DNA from: Branchiostoma floridae
Lineage: Eukaryota > Chordata > Leptocardii > Amphioxiformes > Branchiostomatidae
DNA length: 31,558 bases
Direction: 5' to 3'
NCBI RefSeq assembly: GCF_000003815.2
Contig: NC_049981.1
Location: 19,158,259-19,189,816 of the forward strand
Part shown: positions 9,933 to 22,290 of the stretch, piece after piece
Layout: each line of letters begins with the position of its first letter
Position numbering within the stretch: the stretch's first letter is position 1
Made by a program: the position numbers and the translations under genes
The notes under the pieces: generated by a model
Told to the model about the DNA's origin: nothing
The model's database searches: none
What the model saw: only the letters and a program-made list of their open reading frames with translations

Positions 9933-12900
9933 ATCCGAGGGTCAAATCCTAATCATACCACATTTCATGACAATCTATCAATAGTTATGCTGCTAATCCA
10001 CATACATACAAACTTACATATGATACAATGCTATCAAAAACATAACCTTCTGGTAAAGTAACAAATTCATGCCACAATATGCAATCCTAGGCTAGACCCT
10101 TTGATTGAACATCTGTTTTAACATAAAGCTCTGAAGTTGAAACTGTGGCAGCAGTTATTTGGCAGTTCTTCTCAATAGTGTTTGGTGTCCTCCATGAATT
10201 GCATAGAAAGTTTAATCTCAACACAGAGAGCATGAAAGTAAAAGCCTTTTCCAAAGTCACTTTGTAATCCTGTAAAGCAAAATGTGTGACTCATTTAGCA
10301 CAATTTTATCAGTTCTTTTCACCTTGCATACCTTTCTATTTGATATAAGTAAAATGGTTTCCTATGTTATATCATTCATTGTGATGTACACTGTACTTCT
10401 ACAGAATGGTTACAATGCGCATACTGAACTTGACTTCAGGTCAGATTCAATATGTTTAAATTTTGAACTGTTCCGATATAATATACATTCCCGTCAAGAG
10501 AACTGTGGGGTGATTGATTATACAGAGGCAGCGGGATTTGTTCGGCTAAGGCCTTTAGTGTGATTTGTGAGATACTTTACAGTGGAAGGCCGTACACTAC
10601 ACTAAAGGTCCATACAGTAATGGAGGATGGGTCATCATCGGTGATGAGGGACAGGATTGGAGACATTGAATGATGGAGTTGAAGGATAAGGTTATAGACC
10701 AGGTGTGGATGTTAATGGTGTGTTCTGAAGAGACCCAACTTGGGACCGGACTCTGACAGATATAGATGTAAGTGTGCATAGGTGACCAGAAGCTAAGAAA
10801 TTAAAAGTGTGAGTGAGGTGTGATCAGGATATTGTGTATAACTTTGCCTGGAACGGTAGAAAGAAAACTGCAGGTGACTTATAAATGTTATAGATATCAT
10901 TTTGCTTGTGACATTTGGACACAATTTTTTTAATGGTCTCAAGATTATGTGTGCTTGAAATAGCAAGCCAGACATGTCCAGAATAATAGATATGAGGCCA
11001 TAAAAGTTGCACATTTTCTCACTCAGCCAAATGGTAATTCATGTAGGATACCTTAAGGTTAGTTACATATTAGCTAGACACAAACAGTGATGAGAGACCT
11101 TGCAGTAATTAGAAAGTCAGAAGCTGCTGCTGCTAGCATGTCCAGGACAAAAAAATGCAAATAACAGGAAATTTACTACAGTACAGCAATCTATCCAGAG
11201 CTTCTTATGTTGTGCTGAACAGAAATGTCTGGACACACACACAGACACAGAGATACATACACGCAGATATACCCAAAAGAATACCTTCATATTCATAGAG
11301 GTATTGAATACAGTTCAGTGAGTTGGTCTATATCAGTATGTGAAAACCTGTAAATCATTGTGCAAAGCTATATAGAGCGGCAAGCTGCAGGTAGTTATCC
11401 TGTGATAAGTTGAAAATAATGTCATGATCGACCACCTGTATGTAAATCATAGCAGCAAATGAATAACAATTTACAGGCACAGTTGTAAATGATCTTGTAG
11501 GCAGACATAAAATGTTATCTGTTGTCGCCTGGGGTAATCGTATCACAGTCATTCAAATGTCATTTCACTTATTAAATTTTGTCAACTGTAAAGTTCTGGG
11601 AAGAAGGATAGCATTGAATATTAAGTTTGTGTTCAAGTCTTCTACTTTCTAGGCTTTATTGTGCATTTAGTTATGTTTAACTCTGACATTTGATCAACTT
11701 TAACATCTTGTTATCATCATTGCACTGCAAACTGATTTGCATACTTGTTTGTTTGTATGTTTATTTATTCACACAAAATACACGAATCAATACAGAAAAA
11801 GAATACGTAAAAACAGTACTTTACAGCCCAATATATTGCATTCAGTTGTGTCTTCAGTTGAGCTGAATATAAGATACTGTAGTCCACCAAACTGTGATGT
11901 GAAGCCAATGTTGGGATGACTTTTGTGACAGGTTAATATTTTCTTATTTGGCTTTCCTCAAATACAAGACCTGTATTCAATGCACCATCCCAGGGACATC
12001 CCCAACCAAAGCTAGGCACTCATTGTCGCCTGACTGACTGAAGTTAAGTGAGGAAAGTTGTGTTAATTTCCTTTCCTAAGGACACAACATAGAGACATAT
12101 GCTTAAACTGAGTGCCTAACAGTATCATGGGCAGGCCAACAGTGGCAGATGGAAAGGGGGTTGATGTACTACAACACCTGTGTCTCACTCTTTGTTTACC
12201 CCTGACCCTGATTAGGGCTACCTTAACAATGGTAGGCTTATAGTGCTGTGGTCAGCAAGATTGCACACCTGGCCTTCAGGCAGGGGTCATCAATCAGCTG
12301 GTCAAGACCCCGTAATGAGGCTCTCTTCAGTGGACCTTTTCAGGTACATGTTGTTTAATCAGCATTTCCTCGAAGTCAAGGTCTTTTCATGACAATGGCT
12401 GTTCTTGGAAAGAGGAAGGGTTAGGCAAACTTACTACCAAAAAGTATGCACAGTTGTCATGCTTTTATTTTTGAAGTACCAGAGTAGTTAACTCAGAATT
12501 GATGTGTTCAAAAATGTGTTTTTCCCCAGAACTGTCAGAGAGACTGCAACTCATTGCCACTAAGTACTATCTGATATAAGAGCATACATTTCATCTAAAC
12601 AATGCTTACAGTTACAGCTAGATGTGCAAACTCTAAATATGATGGGTCGCTCAGTGTAATATAACCAGCTGCTGTGTTACTATATGTGGTGCGGAGCTGG
12701 TGTGTTACACCGAAAGTCCAACGAACACGAAGAAAATGGGACAAAACAGAAACCCTAACAAAAACACCTAAAAGACGTCAAAAAGCAGCTTGAGTCCAAC
12801 CTCTGCTTGGAGAGTACACCAGGGAGGATATACTGGCTATCCTGCACTGACAAACTTTCTTAGCTAGAGACTGAAAAACACCAATGTGATGTAACACAGG

Positions 12901-13710
12901 AAAGACACGTGGACACCCATCACCATGTCTATGTCCAGTGAGCCCAGTTGTTCCCTCTGTGCTTGATTCTAGCACCAGGAGACAATGGTGGTGCTTGCTA
13001 TGACAAAGCTAAAATGCTATGTACATTCGTATGTTGTAAGGTTACAACTGAGTGTTAACACAGGAAGGTAGGATGTCTGCAGTGACCCATGCTGTATAAC
13101 CCGTGTCTTGTCATCCCTAACTACCCACCAGATCTCCTTACCATCTGCACACTGTCCAAGAAAACATGCCTCCCCACCTCCATCTCACCTGTCTCAGGTG
13201 ACACCCAGGTAAGCTACAGGTCAGCTGGGGTGGAACAGGGATGACGGATTAGGCAGATGGCGAATCCAACAGGGCGCGCCAGGGATTGGTTTTTCTGCAG
13301 GTGTTGCACAGTTTCTGAGGCCCAACAGCCTAAGAAAACAGGTCAGCTTTTCCCCTATGTCTTCAGCATTGTATGGTGGTTTACCTGTCACATTGGACAG
13401 GTGTGCTAAGTGACTGGATGTACCTGTAGGACTTCAGTGTTTGTGTGAGGGTGGGGCTTCAATGGCTATAGTGATGTCTGTTCAGAGAAACGTCCTCAAA
13501 TGTGTTAGCAATTTTCTTAGTTCCACTTTCATACGTATTACTATAGTATTAGTGAAAGCTTTTAGTTAAAGTTACGTAGTTGCCCAAGTCACTTGCGTCT
13601 GATACAGACCTGTTGCATCTATCATCATTGTTCTCCCAGTAACTTTCACTTTCCAAGTCAAGTCCAGGTAAATTTTTATAAAACGTTTCCTTTCAAAATC
13701 ACTTCTGGGG

Positions 13711-13863
13711 TCAAACAACAGGATACAGTTTGGAAATGGTCAGATGTTTCAGATGCAAGTAGCATCCACCACCTTTTGTCCACGTGATTTGGTCAATGGG
13801 CAGATTGTGGGTGCCACCGGAAATGTCTGACCATTTCCCAAACCTATCCAGTTGCTTGAGTAA
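13711..13863 (+). repeat. Foldback element with about 40-bp imperfect inverted arms
   Basis: The left arm around 13711-13750 contains 'AACAACAGGATACAGTTTGG' then 'AAATGGTCAGATGTTTC'. The right arm around 13820-13860 is its imperfect reverse complement ('GAAATGTCTGACCATTTCCC', 'AAACCTATCCAGTTGCTT'). The arms differ by a few substitutions and single-base gaps around a spacer of about 70 bp. It is probably one end or the remnant of a nonautonomous element. Confidence 0.6.
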
Positions 13864-15770
13864 CTGTTGTCTTGTATATCTCATTACCTGGACGAATAAC
13901 CTTCATGGACGTACTTCTACTATGTAGTGCTTGTTACATCAAATGGTGAATGTTATGGGAAGAGATGTTTTAAGTGTGTATCTCTACTGAGTGTTCACTC
14001 TAAGTAGGATGGTGTCAGGTTCATGGGAGAGTCCACTTAGCAGCAGGATCTTTCAGAGGTGAAAGGTCATTGTCCCATAGTAGCTGTTTTACATGGGTTG
14101 GTTTTTTTATGTATCCTTGTAGGGAAATGAGGATATCTGTAGATCTCTGGAAGTGTGTTTTGCTACCTAATTTGTCTTTGTTAGTGGCTAAGGTGATTGG
14201 AGATAAATCCCAATCACTCCTAAGCTGTGGTTATGGGCCGTGAGTGAATGAGTGAGTCCTAAGCTGGATTCAGACTGTTCCTACCAGGATTTGTAAACTT
14301 GGATCAATCCCATCGTGGCGAAATCCCTGTTCTTCAATCCTGTTATGAGCGGGATCTTAGCTGTGTGGTCGACTGGCCCAATTTTGCCTTTTTTCCAGTT
14401 TTCCATGAAGACCTGACATTTATTTCTATTTGTTGAAGAGTGATAGCAATTATGTATTCATGTCTGCTTTCTCAGCCTTTCTAAGCCATTCATCTCATCA
14501 GAGGACCTGTAAACAGCATGATAATGGAACAGTTAGAACTTCACAGAATTTTACAGTTGACATATCACATGTCCACTTCTTGCCAGATGGAGACCTAAGT
14601 AAGGATTTGTTCTCTCCCAACATATCCTTGACATGGGATCTTGCTCAAATAAAGTCCAAAGTCTTTCAGATGGAAAGCTTAAAAGCAGACAGATATCCGG
14701 TCGTTACCTTCATCAATTACATCTGTGTCGATGCTGAAGTAGATAGCCAAGATCATGTTTTCACATTGTGTTGCCCCTTAATTGTACACCTGAAGTTCAG
14801 GTAGGTTACCTGGTTTAGGTAGCAGACTTCCCATCAGCACCTGTACAAGTGCTGTTTGTTGTTTTTCTGGATTGCAAAGGACCACTGTCTCAGGATGTTT
14901 ATACTAAAGGTTACCTACGGTGAGGAAGACTTAAGGATTGGCAAAAACAACCCTTGGGAGGCTCACTGTGTTTGTGTTTGGGTCAAGATTAAAGCTAACC
15001 AGATAAACATCAAATATCTTATATCATATTCAGTTAATTGTATTTTTTCATATTGTTCATAATTGACTACATGTATGTACACATTTACCTAACACTGTGA
15101 CCGATAGAGAATTTGTAGCCAAATGGTTACATCAGTGTTCTTAAGGTTAAAGAAAGTTCAAATGTTATAAAGGGCTAGAAATATATCAAGTAACTGTAAT
15201 TTGTTGCAGTAGAGGAGGTCTACGAGCTGTAGAAGAGACTTGCCTAGTAGACGAACTTGCTTGTAAAGTAATCTAAGGTAAATGATGTATTAATGGCACT
15301 GAAGGCCTATGACTTGCATTATATTATAAGGAAGAGAAAGATGTGTAGATCGTCAAAGTGCAAAGGTGACTTTGAATGATACAGTGTTGTAGAAAGAGTG
15401 TTCAAACTGTTGTAGTTGTACGAATGTGAAGCTAGGTTTACCACAGGCAGCCTTGTGTAAAGTGAGCAAAACAGCAGCAGATTAATAGAACAATCCCAGG
15501 GTTGTCCTCTAGTTCCCACCCACCCTTGTGGCAAAGAGGGCTCAAATGGAAGCAGCGCCGGTTTAGGTTCCACATCGTTTCACGCCTGTGTGATCTGTCA
15601 TTGTCGCCAAGCACCAGCCATTGTTCCCGGGGAAATTCAAGATGGCGGGAAGTCACCATGCCCAAAACTAAAGTCTGTAGTAGTAGACTACTTCTGTCAA
15701 ACTTGTGGAGGCCCTATGTACCTTAACCAATCCATTGAACAATACTTATTACTACAGACATGATTACGCT

Positions 15771-15812
15771 CCATTTCATTTACTATCATTAATGAAATGA
15801 TGATAGTAAACA
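15771..15812. repeat. Short inverted repeat TTTACTATCAT / ATGATAGTAAA
   Basis: Eleven-base perfect arms around a 10-base loop (15779-15810 approximately), with CATTTCATT/AATGAAATG pairing as an alternative. AT-rich and of unknown significance. Confidence 0.5.
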
Positions 15813-18491
15813 TAAGAAACAGATTGTATTTGACATTTTCGTTAGTTTTGATCTGTATTTGTTATTAAAGGTCAAAGTTCGCCTTGTTTTGAGCTTTTTT
15901 TCTTCTAAATTATTAGGACTTATTATTTTCAAATTTACTGCTAGTTATATGCAGGTTTACTTTTGTTCAGTATTATTGCATTACTCAATATTTTTCGCAT
16001 CATTTCAGTATCCAGTCAGTTAAACTTTAACAATACCTAGGGTCTCTACCAGACTAACTATGCTTGCAGTAGGTGTAATATTTGTCAGGGGATTTTGGCC
16101 ACTGGAGTAAGGTTTGATCAAGAAATTCCAATATGGGAATGATGCCCTTTTATCATTCAACAACCAACTGTTTTTGCAGAATTGCACACCTTAAGAAGGC
16201 CTGGTGGAGGCTAAACAATACCTGCAGTTTGCCATAGATAGATACGGTTTCAGTATCCGTCCACTAATTGAATGGTCAGATTTCCCGCCTTCCGTAGATG
16301 TCAGTTTGCTGATGTCCCTTCATGATCCAGTTCCTGTTGTCAACATACATTTCGCGCTCTGTCAAGAAAAATAGTCTGAGCCACAAACATAGCTGGTTTG
16401 TGTGGAGCAAATGACAATGAAATACAGGTGATTTAAAGGTGAGTTTGAGTTATATTTTGTTAACAAGGCCTTTTGCTTTCAGCATACATGAATACATCAC
16501 AGTTTATTGAGTGGCTTGATATCTATTCAGTGCCGTCAGTCAATGTAAAGTTGGCCAAGCCCTTGGCAGAAAGAAGTGTCATTACCAATTTTCATACATG
16601 TGTGTACATTAACAAAGGAGATATGTGATCCTTATATAATCTCTTTTTATAAAAAGTTCAAGCCTGGCGGTAGTAAGGTAAACGTATATGGATCCTGAGT
16701 ACAGTTTGTATTATAGTGTTTAGATTGTTAAGTGAATATGTTGTGATAGTGTAATATGATTATTAAGTGTAGAATTGGGTAATAGAATTATTATCTACCT
16801 GTAGGCATTAGGCTGAAACTTTCTTACCTCGGAGTTATACAATCGTGCACATTACAAGCACAAGTCATAGTATAACTTGCTCGTAAAGGGGCCTGAATCG
16901 TTTCACTTTAAGATATTGTATGAGTCAATTGTGTCCCAAGTAATGTTACCTTTTCTTTTCATATTTGAATCTACCTGTATGATGCCAGTGTTCCCCTGTA
17001 GTTTTAACTCAGGTGTGAACAAAGTCATATTTTTGTAACATCGGACCTTTGAACCCACACTGCCATGGTCAGGGCTCGATCCCCAAGGTATTAATTAGCC
17101 TGTATTGTGATCCTAGATCCATCCATTCTTCTCATCTCAAAAACCAGCCAACTTGCCCTTTGTTGCATGTTGCCCCACAGACAAAGGCCATTTTCTACCA
17201 TTGCCCGGGGTTCGTGTGCATAAAAGCACGCTGACAACTCTTAAACATGGTCTGGCTCACAACTGAAAGTCCCTATTTGTCTGTTGTGCAACATGCTCCA
17301 CATGTATGGGACGTTGTTAATTATCCACGAAGATAAGGCAGGAGAGAAAGGTTCTGTTCATTGTTTTCGTTTGACTGCACTGTTTAGCTTGGGTGAGTTA
17401 TGGCATTATATGGGTAAACAGCTGGGATAAGCTGAGTTCATTCTGTGCCATTGTTTATCCCCCAACACCAAGTCACAGACCATACAGGGGTTGGCTGCCA
17501 GAATTGTAAACCTGGCAACAGAAAGACGTTTAGACCTTTTACTGTTGTCCTGACTACTGTATTTCTGTTGATGCAACAGGAGGAAATGGTAGAAAGATTG
17601 TAGATGTCTTTCTCTCAATCTCCTACAATTACAACTGGTAACAGAAAACAAGGAAATTGTGAAGTATTATTATCTTTTATACTTTTATTTCTTATGACAG
17701 TGTGCAAGGTTGTATCCCATTACTACAGGCATTAGTCATACCAGGTGAAACCTTCACTTTGAAGTATCCTGTTTTCCAAGTTATCGTTCTTGCAGTCCGC
17801 CAGTCTCGGTTCCTCTGCAGGAGCGCGTCAGACGCCATGGGAAATAATAAGTCATTGTTCTGTCAGACAGGCCCGTGTTTGTGGCTGTGGCCTTGCGTGG
17901 AGCAGGTCAAAGTTTGGCAATGTCATTTGGACTGCGGCTCAGCAGTTTGCACTAAGGCCACGGGTGACTGCTAGGGGAAAGAGGGGACAAAAAGGTGCTT
18001 TGGGAAGCTTTCAGCAAATGAGAATGGGAGCCTGTGCTTCTAGAAGTGTGATGTTTACTTGCAAACTCTATGCTTTATCATGTATCCATATTCCTGCAAT
18101 TTTCTGTGGTGTTGTGGATAATACTAATAGTTGTCACTTGCATCTTTGCACATTTCTTGTGTCATCATTCTTAGAATGTTACGTAATCAACATAGGTGAA
18201 TGTAAAAAAATGGAAGTTGTCTTATAAAGTTATATGAAAGGTATCAGTAACCAGGTTATAGACAAGTTAACCAAGGGAATGCAAATGGTGCTTCAAAACA
18301 TTAAGTTTACTGTAATATTGTTTTTTGACCGATGATATGTACAGGATATGTTGTGTCCTCACAAAGGACTGAAGGGGGAGTTGTATTCAGAAGAAAAAGA
18401 CAAATAAGAAGAACTTAGAGAAGATGACATAACTTTGTACTGTTGAGGGGCAAATTCTTTGAAAGATATTGACTGATCTACACACCAAAAT

Positions 18492-18591
18492 NNNNNNNNN
18501 NNNNNNNNNNNNNNNNNNNNNNNNNNNNNNNNNNNNNNNNNNNNNNNNNNNNNNNNNNNNNNNNNNNNNNNNNNNNNNNNNNNNNNNNNNN
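18492..18591. other. Assembly gap, 100 N
   Basis: Exactly 100 N, a conventional placeholder for unknown size. A CA microsatellite abuts its right edge, which may explain the break. Confidence 0.95.
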
Positions 18592-18902
18592 TACACACAC
18601 ACTTCGGGATATTTAACAGAAATCATTATACATCTTATAATTGTAAAACATACATCAGTTTTCAAAGCCAATGAATCTCGTTACAAATAGTTATACTTAT
18701 AGTTATAACTTGATGGAAAAAGATGACTATGTGCCGTTTTATCCCAGTAAATGTCTGCATGGTAACGAACTTTCCACTTCTGACATTTCAAAGTGACAGG
18801 ATTAAGATATGATAAGAGGAATCATCTGAACCACTGTGTCTCTAGCGGGTAGCCCAGGAACATCTGTCACCATTGACTGGCATTTATCAGTGGGGAGCTC
18901 AC

Positions 18903-19092
18903 GTATTTCAACCTTGATGGAAATAACTCTGACATTAAGAGGCCAATGGAAAGCAGTTTTTTGTTGCTGGCCAGTAATTGCTTTAATTCAAAAAGTTTAT
19001 GGAGATTTAATTTTGCTGCAGGGAAAAAAGTCTAGAATTTGCAGTATTTCAACCTTGACATTGGGAGGTCAATGGAAAACAGTTCTTTGTTA
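18903..19092 (+). repeat. Imperfect direct duplication of about 50-60 bp
   Basis: A block at 18903-18965 ('GTATTTCAACCTTGA...GGCCAATGGAAAGCAG') recurs at 19044-19092 ('GTATTTCAACCTTGA...GGTCAATGGAAAACAG'). The second copy lacks about 15 bases. The spacer shows nothing I recognise. Confidence 0.6.
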
Positions 19093-20050
19093 TAAAGGGC
19101 TTGAAGTGGAAACGTTTAAGGTTGTGGTTGTGAATGTTTCTACCGCATGCAAAAAAAAGTGATTAGGGAAATGTTAATTTTGACTTGCTGGGAGTGAGAC
19201 ATAACACGTGTGTTTGGGAATGTGGTGGGCAGAGATAGCAATGGCCCAGGGTCAGCTGCAGTATTCTGTGTTGTGGTTACAACATGACAACATGGTTACA
19301 TGTACCCTCCGGTACACAGACCATGTGCATGTACTACAAACAAGTTTGAATGTCAGTTATATAACGTCCTTGGTTATAACGGCTGTACAGATACAGGTTC
19401 TAAAACAGGGCTGTCTCTAGGACCCATCCCTCCATTCTGTAATTTTGCCTGTTGGGGACAGACAAAAACCTTACCCCATCCTTCCAAATTGTGTGAGTTT
19501 CTTGACATGAAATTGATGAAACTGTGTTTTTGGAAGACTAAAGTAACATTGAACAAAAAAATTCATGACCCAGGCTTCCCACGATGGTGACAGAAGCTTG
19601 AGACAGCCCTGCTAATAATGTATGGTGTGGTGCTGCATACAATGAATGAAATCATCCACTGAACTGCACAGTTACATTTGCATTCTGTTCAGTGTGACAG
19701 AACTTCAGCTACGTCCTTGTCGTTCACCTTGGTCCCACCTGAGTTATGTTCCAGTGCGTGATATTCCGTAAAAGCTAGCTTTAATTGATTAGGTCAGCTC
19801 GGTAGCCTTATCAGCTGGTAGCAGGTGCATGGTTGAACACTGCCTGTCATCCCACGCAGGATGAGTTTTAAACACCAGCACTTATAGTAATGAAAGATGG
19901 TAATGCTTGCTTACACGTTGGAGCCTTATAATCCTTTGGAGAATTTTTTCGCAAGCTCTTGGTTGAAGTTTGTTGTCCCACTCTAGTAGAAACTTGTTTT
20001 AGATAAGCTATCAGCTCTATAAAACATACGAAAAGAAACATTACATTATA

Positions 20051-20255
20051 TCTTTGGGCTGACTTTTGATTTAGTGATCTAGATATGACATAAAAAACAT
20101 CTTTGTGCTGGCTTTTGATTTACTGATCTAGACATGACATAAAAACATTATACTGTATCTTTGTGCTGACTTTTGATTTACTGATCTAGATATGACATAA
20201 AAACATTATACTGTATCTTTGTGCTGACTTTTGATTTAGTGATCTAGATATGACA
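20051..20255 (+). repeat. Minisatellite, 58-bp unit, about 3.5 copies
   Basis: Copies start at 20051, 20100, 20158 and 20216. Each begins TCTTTGTGCTGACTTTTGAT and continues through TGATCTAGATATGACATAAA. Copies 2 and 3 are full length (58 bp) with only two differences, copy 1 is 9 bp shorter, and copy 4 is partial. A T-to-G change is shared by the outer copies ('TTTAGTGATC') against 'TTTACTGATC' in the inner two. Confidence 0.85.
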
Positions 20256-21123
20256 AAAGTACTATCTACCCTATTTGTTTTGACTCAGTTGATCTTTAAT
20301 TTAAAAGCCTACATTAAGCCATCACCAAACTTTTGGGTCATATAATCCAACAAGTTTGATATCACTTGTCAGTGAAAGATGTCTGTTGAACTCAAAAGCA
20401 CAGATAGATAAAAAGATGGAAGATCAAGAACTGACTTTTTGAAGTAGAAATTTTGAGCTTAGAAACAGTCCCTAGTAGTAGAAAGGAAAAAGAAATTAAG
20501 AAGCATTTGAATGACTTCACATGCTTATTTATCCTACCACTTGCCAATTTTGCTGCCAATTGTACAGTTAGCAGGGAGAGAACATAGGATATTCCCTCAT
20601 GGCACGATTTGGTATGCAAATGAACCTTGGGACTGTTGTGGGATTTAGAGCAAATCCTGCGCCTAACTCACCATTTGGTGGGCAGAAAGTGGGCATCAAA
20701 TATAAGGCAAGTTATAAGGAAAATGTTGTGTTTCGTGGTAGTTTTTGTGATGGAAAAATATTTTTGCAGATTAAAGGATTTACAGTTTTGCTTCAATAGT
20801 ATTTTTTAGAATTAGCCTTATATGGTTCCGTTTCACCCACCTAATTATGCATGCCTGTTGCTTATGATGATGGATGATGGGATGGAACATCACATCTTTT
20901 GATGCTGCGATTTTTCCGACATTTTCCTCTTCCAGGACTTCAAGCCAAGTCATTGAACAGCAGTTGAAATTTCAAAAAAACATCAACCACAGATTCTGTG
21001 GTTATACCATTATTGTCAAACATTCATTTTCATTCTGTCTAGGATATGAAATTTTGCTTTATTTGATGTATAATAAATCACACCTTCCCATGACTTATCC
21101 CTGCTTTTTCCTGATAGATCGCT

Positions 21124-21372
21124 TCAGGAGTAAAGGGCAATGGTGATATATTCAATTTGTCCTTGATCTGAAGCTGAGTGTTTTGAATATATCGATCTGT
21201 CGGGTGGAGCTTTGCACAATCTATTGAATTTACAGATGACGCAGGTGTCTCTGTCCCTGGGTCTGTTTTGGTGTAAGTTGCACTCGTGTTGACGTCTGCA
21301 TACGGGACATTGTAGTGTGGCTGCGATGGGTGGCCACTGGCAGGTGTCGCAACGGAAGTGTGACTTCATCAT
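21124..21372 (-). CDS. Unrecognised small Cys-rich (zinc-ribbon-like) ORF, antisense in DLG5 intron 1
   Basis: Minus-strand ORF of 82 codons from ATG-ATG (21372) to TGA (21124-21126). It begins MMKSHFRCDTCQ. The Cys/His pattern is regular: CxxC at residues 8-11, CxxC at 22-25, C31-xx-H34, CxxC at 44-47 and C53, all inside 46 residues, then a polar tail without cysteine. Paired CxxC knuckles at this spacing are typical of zinc ribbons or treble-clef fingers, which would bind one or two zinc ions (inference). I do not recognise the family. It could be a small gene nested in the intron, one exon of an unannotated antisense gene, a piece of a transposon protein, or chance. There is no visible promoter. 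The frame is open a few codons farther upstream to a GTG. Confidence 0.3.
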   Translation of the reverse strand: MMKSHFRCDTCQWPPIAATLQCPVCRRQHECNLHQNRPRDRDTCVICKFNRLCKAPPDRSIYSKHSASDQGQIEYITIALYS

Positions 21373-21561
21373 TGCGAGGGATGGGAAATGTATCACCCGG
21401 GATTACTGATGTGCCAGCAGAATGTGATTCTAGTCAATTGGACACCGGGCAAGGTTGGAATGGGGCTGTTGAGAAATAACACGGGACGTGAGAGATAGAG
21501 AGATGCTTTTAAAGGACTCGTGCTCGGGATAAAGAGAGCCACGTGATTCGCAGTTGTGTCG

Positions 21562-21661
21562 NNNNNNNNNNNNNNNNNNNNNNNNNNNNNNNNNNNNNNN
21601 NNNNNNNNNNNNNNNNNNNNNNNNNNNNNNNNNNNNNNNNNNNNNNNNNNNNNNNNNNNNN
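21562..21661. other. Assembly gap, 100 N
   Basis: Exactly 100 N within intron 1, about 190 bp to the right of the Cys-rich antisense ORF. Sequence upstream of that ORF, where a promoter or exon might be, could be missing here. Confidence 0.95.
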
Positions 21662-22218
21662 GTAAGGATGGCTGGTTGCTTTCTGACAGGTTTGTTCTAA
21701 GCTAGAAGGATCTGTTGTCTTAGTGTGGAGATTGATTGGAACCAAGTTCAGAACGGGTTAGCCGTGATGGTATTTAGATCTGAAGCATGGCGTGTTGCTC
21801 AGCTGGAAGTGGCTGCCGTGCATTAAAGTGATGTAGTGTGATGGCCACGGCCGTTACAGCCCTTCCTGGAGAGGGTTAACAGAAGGGGGAAATGTCCTCG
21901 GCAGTGCGGGCGGATGCTTCGGGCTGGCATTTAATCTGTCAATGTGATGTTCATGTTCATGTTTATGTGTATGATGTTCATCTCTTTATCTCATTATTAT
22001 TTTCTCTGTGTAGTTTTGGTGATTCTACAAATTGTATTTGAGTTAAAGTGTTATGAGCAGTATGCTCTGTAAGTATGTGTCAAGATGGTAAAGTCAGATG
22101 TTGAAGGCCTTTGGTATTTTTGAAAAGAAGTAGATGTGTAGATTTTTGTGTAGTGAAGTAATAGTAAGTGAGTGAAGTAATCAGTGCTTAGTACAGTATA
22201 TTTCTTCCCTTCTTACAG

Positions 22219-22290
22219 GCTCTTCTCAGTCAAATGTTTCGACCTGTACGGAGACAGACTCCGAGACAGAGGATTCATCAAAACAACTGG
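22219..22290 (+). CDS. DLG5: DLG5 exon 2: 72-nt acidic Ser/Thr-rich linker exon
   Basis: Short internal exon between a pyrimidine-rich acceptor (TTCCCTTCTTACAG) and the donor GTAGGA. With one base from exon 1 it reads G-SSQSNVSTCTETDSETEDSS-KQL (residues 99-122), leaving one base for the next exon. The same place in vertebrate DLG5, between the CARD-like domain and the coiled coil, is a Ser/Asp/Glu-rich linker, so position and composition both fit. Several Ser/Thr followed by acidic residues look like casein-kinase-2-type sites (inference). The exon is 24 codons long and symmetric (phase 1 on both sides), so it could be skipped without a frameshift. It is isolated between introns of about 15 kb and 6.2 kb. 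It was found by phase matching and linker composition, so it is less certain than the other exons. Confidence 0.75.

Larger units (their letters stand above)
7162..22218 (+). other. DLG5 intron 1 (about 15 kb)
   Basis: Bounded by GTTTGT and TTCTTACAG. Contains the G4 motif, LINE copy B, the SINE, the 178-bp MITE, a hairpin, a foldback, the 58-bp minisatellite, two 100-N gaps and the Cys-rich antisense ORF, all listed separately. The remaining stretches (about 7194-7651, 7931-8519, 8926-9879, 9933-13710, 13864-18491, 19093-20050, 20256-21123, 21662-22218) show only short shadow ORFs and AT-rich sequence. Parts of 11990-12130 faintly resemble a reversed SINE tail. Large first introns often hold enhancers, but none can be identified from sequence alone. 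Confidence 0.75.

Noticed and set aside
13275-13282. GGCGCGCC octamer
   Set aside because: A single GC palindrome (restriction-site-like) with no supporting context.
14430-14804. 124-codon plus-strand ORF in intron 1
   Set aside because: The first codon is not ATG and I see no motif or splice-compatible phase with DLG5; not supported as an exon.
17060-17090. B-box-like GGGCTCGATCCCC
   Set aside because: No A box at the proper distance and one mismatch to the consensus; probably chance or a very old SINE remnant.
17790-18227. 145-codon plus-strand ORF in intron 1
   Set aside because: Starts at CTG-type or non-ATG context, no domain pattern, and overlaps another frame of similar length; looks like chance.
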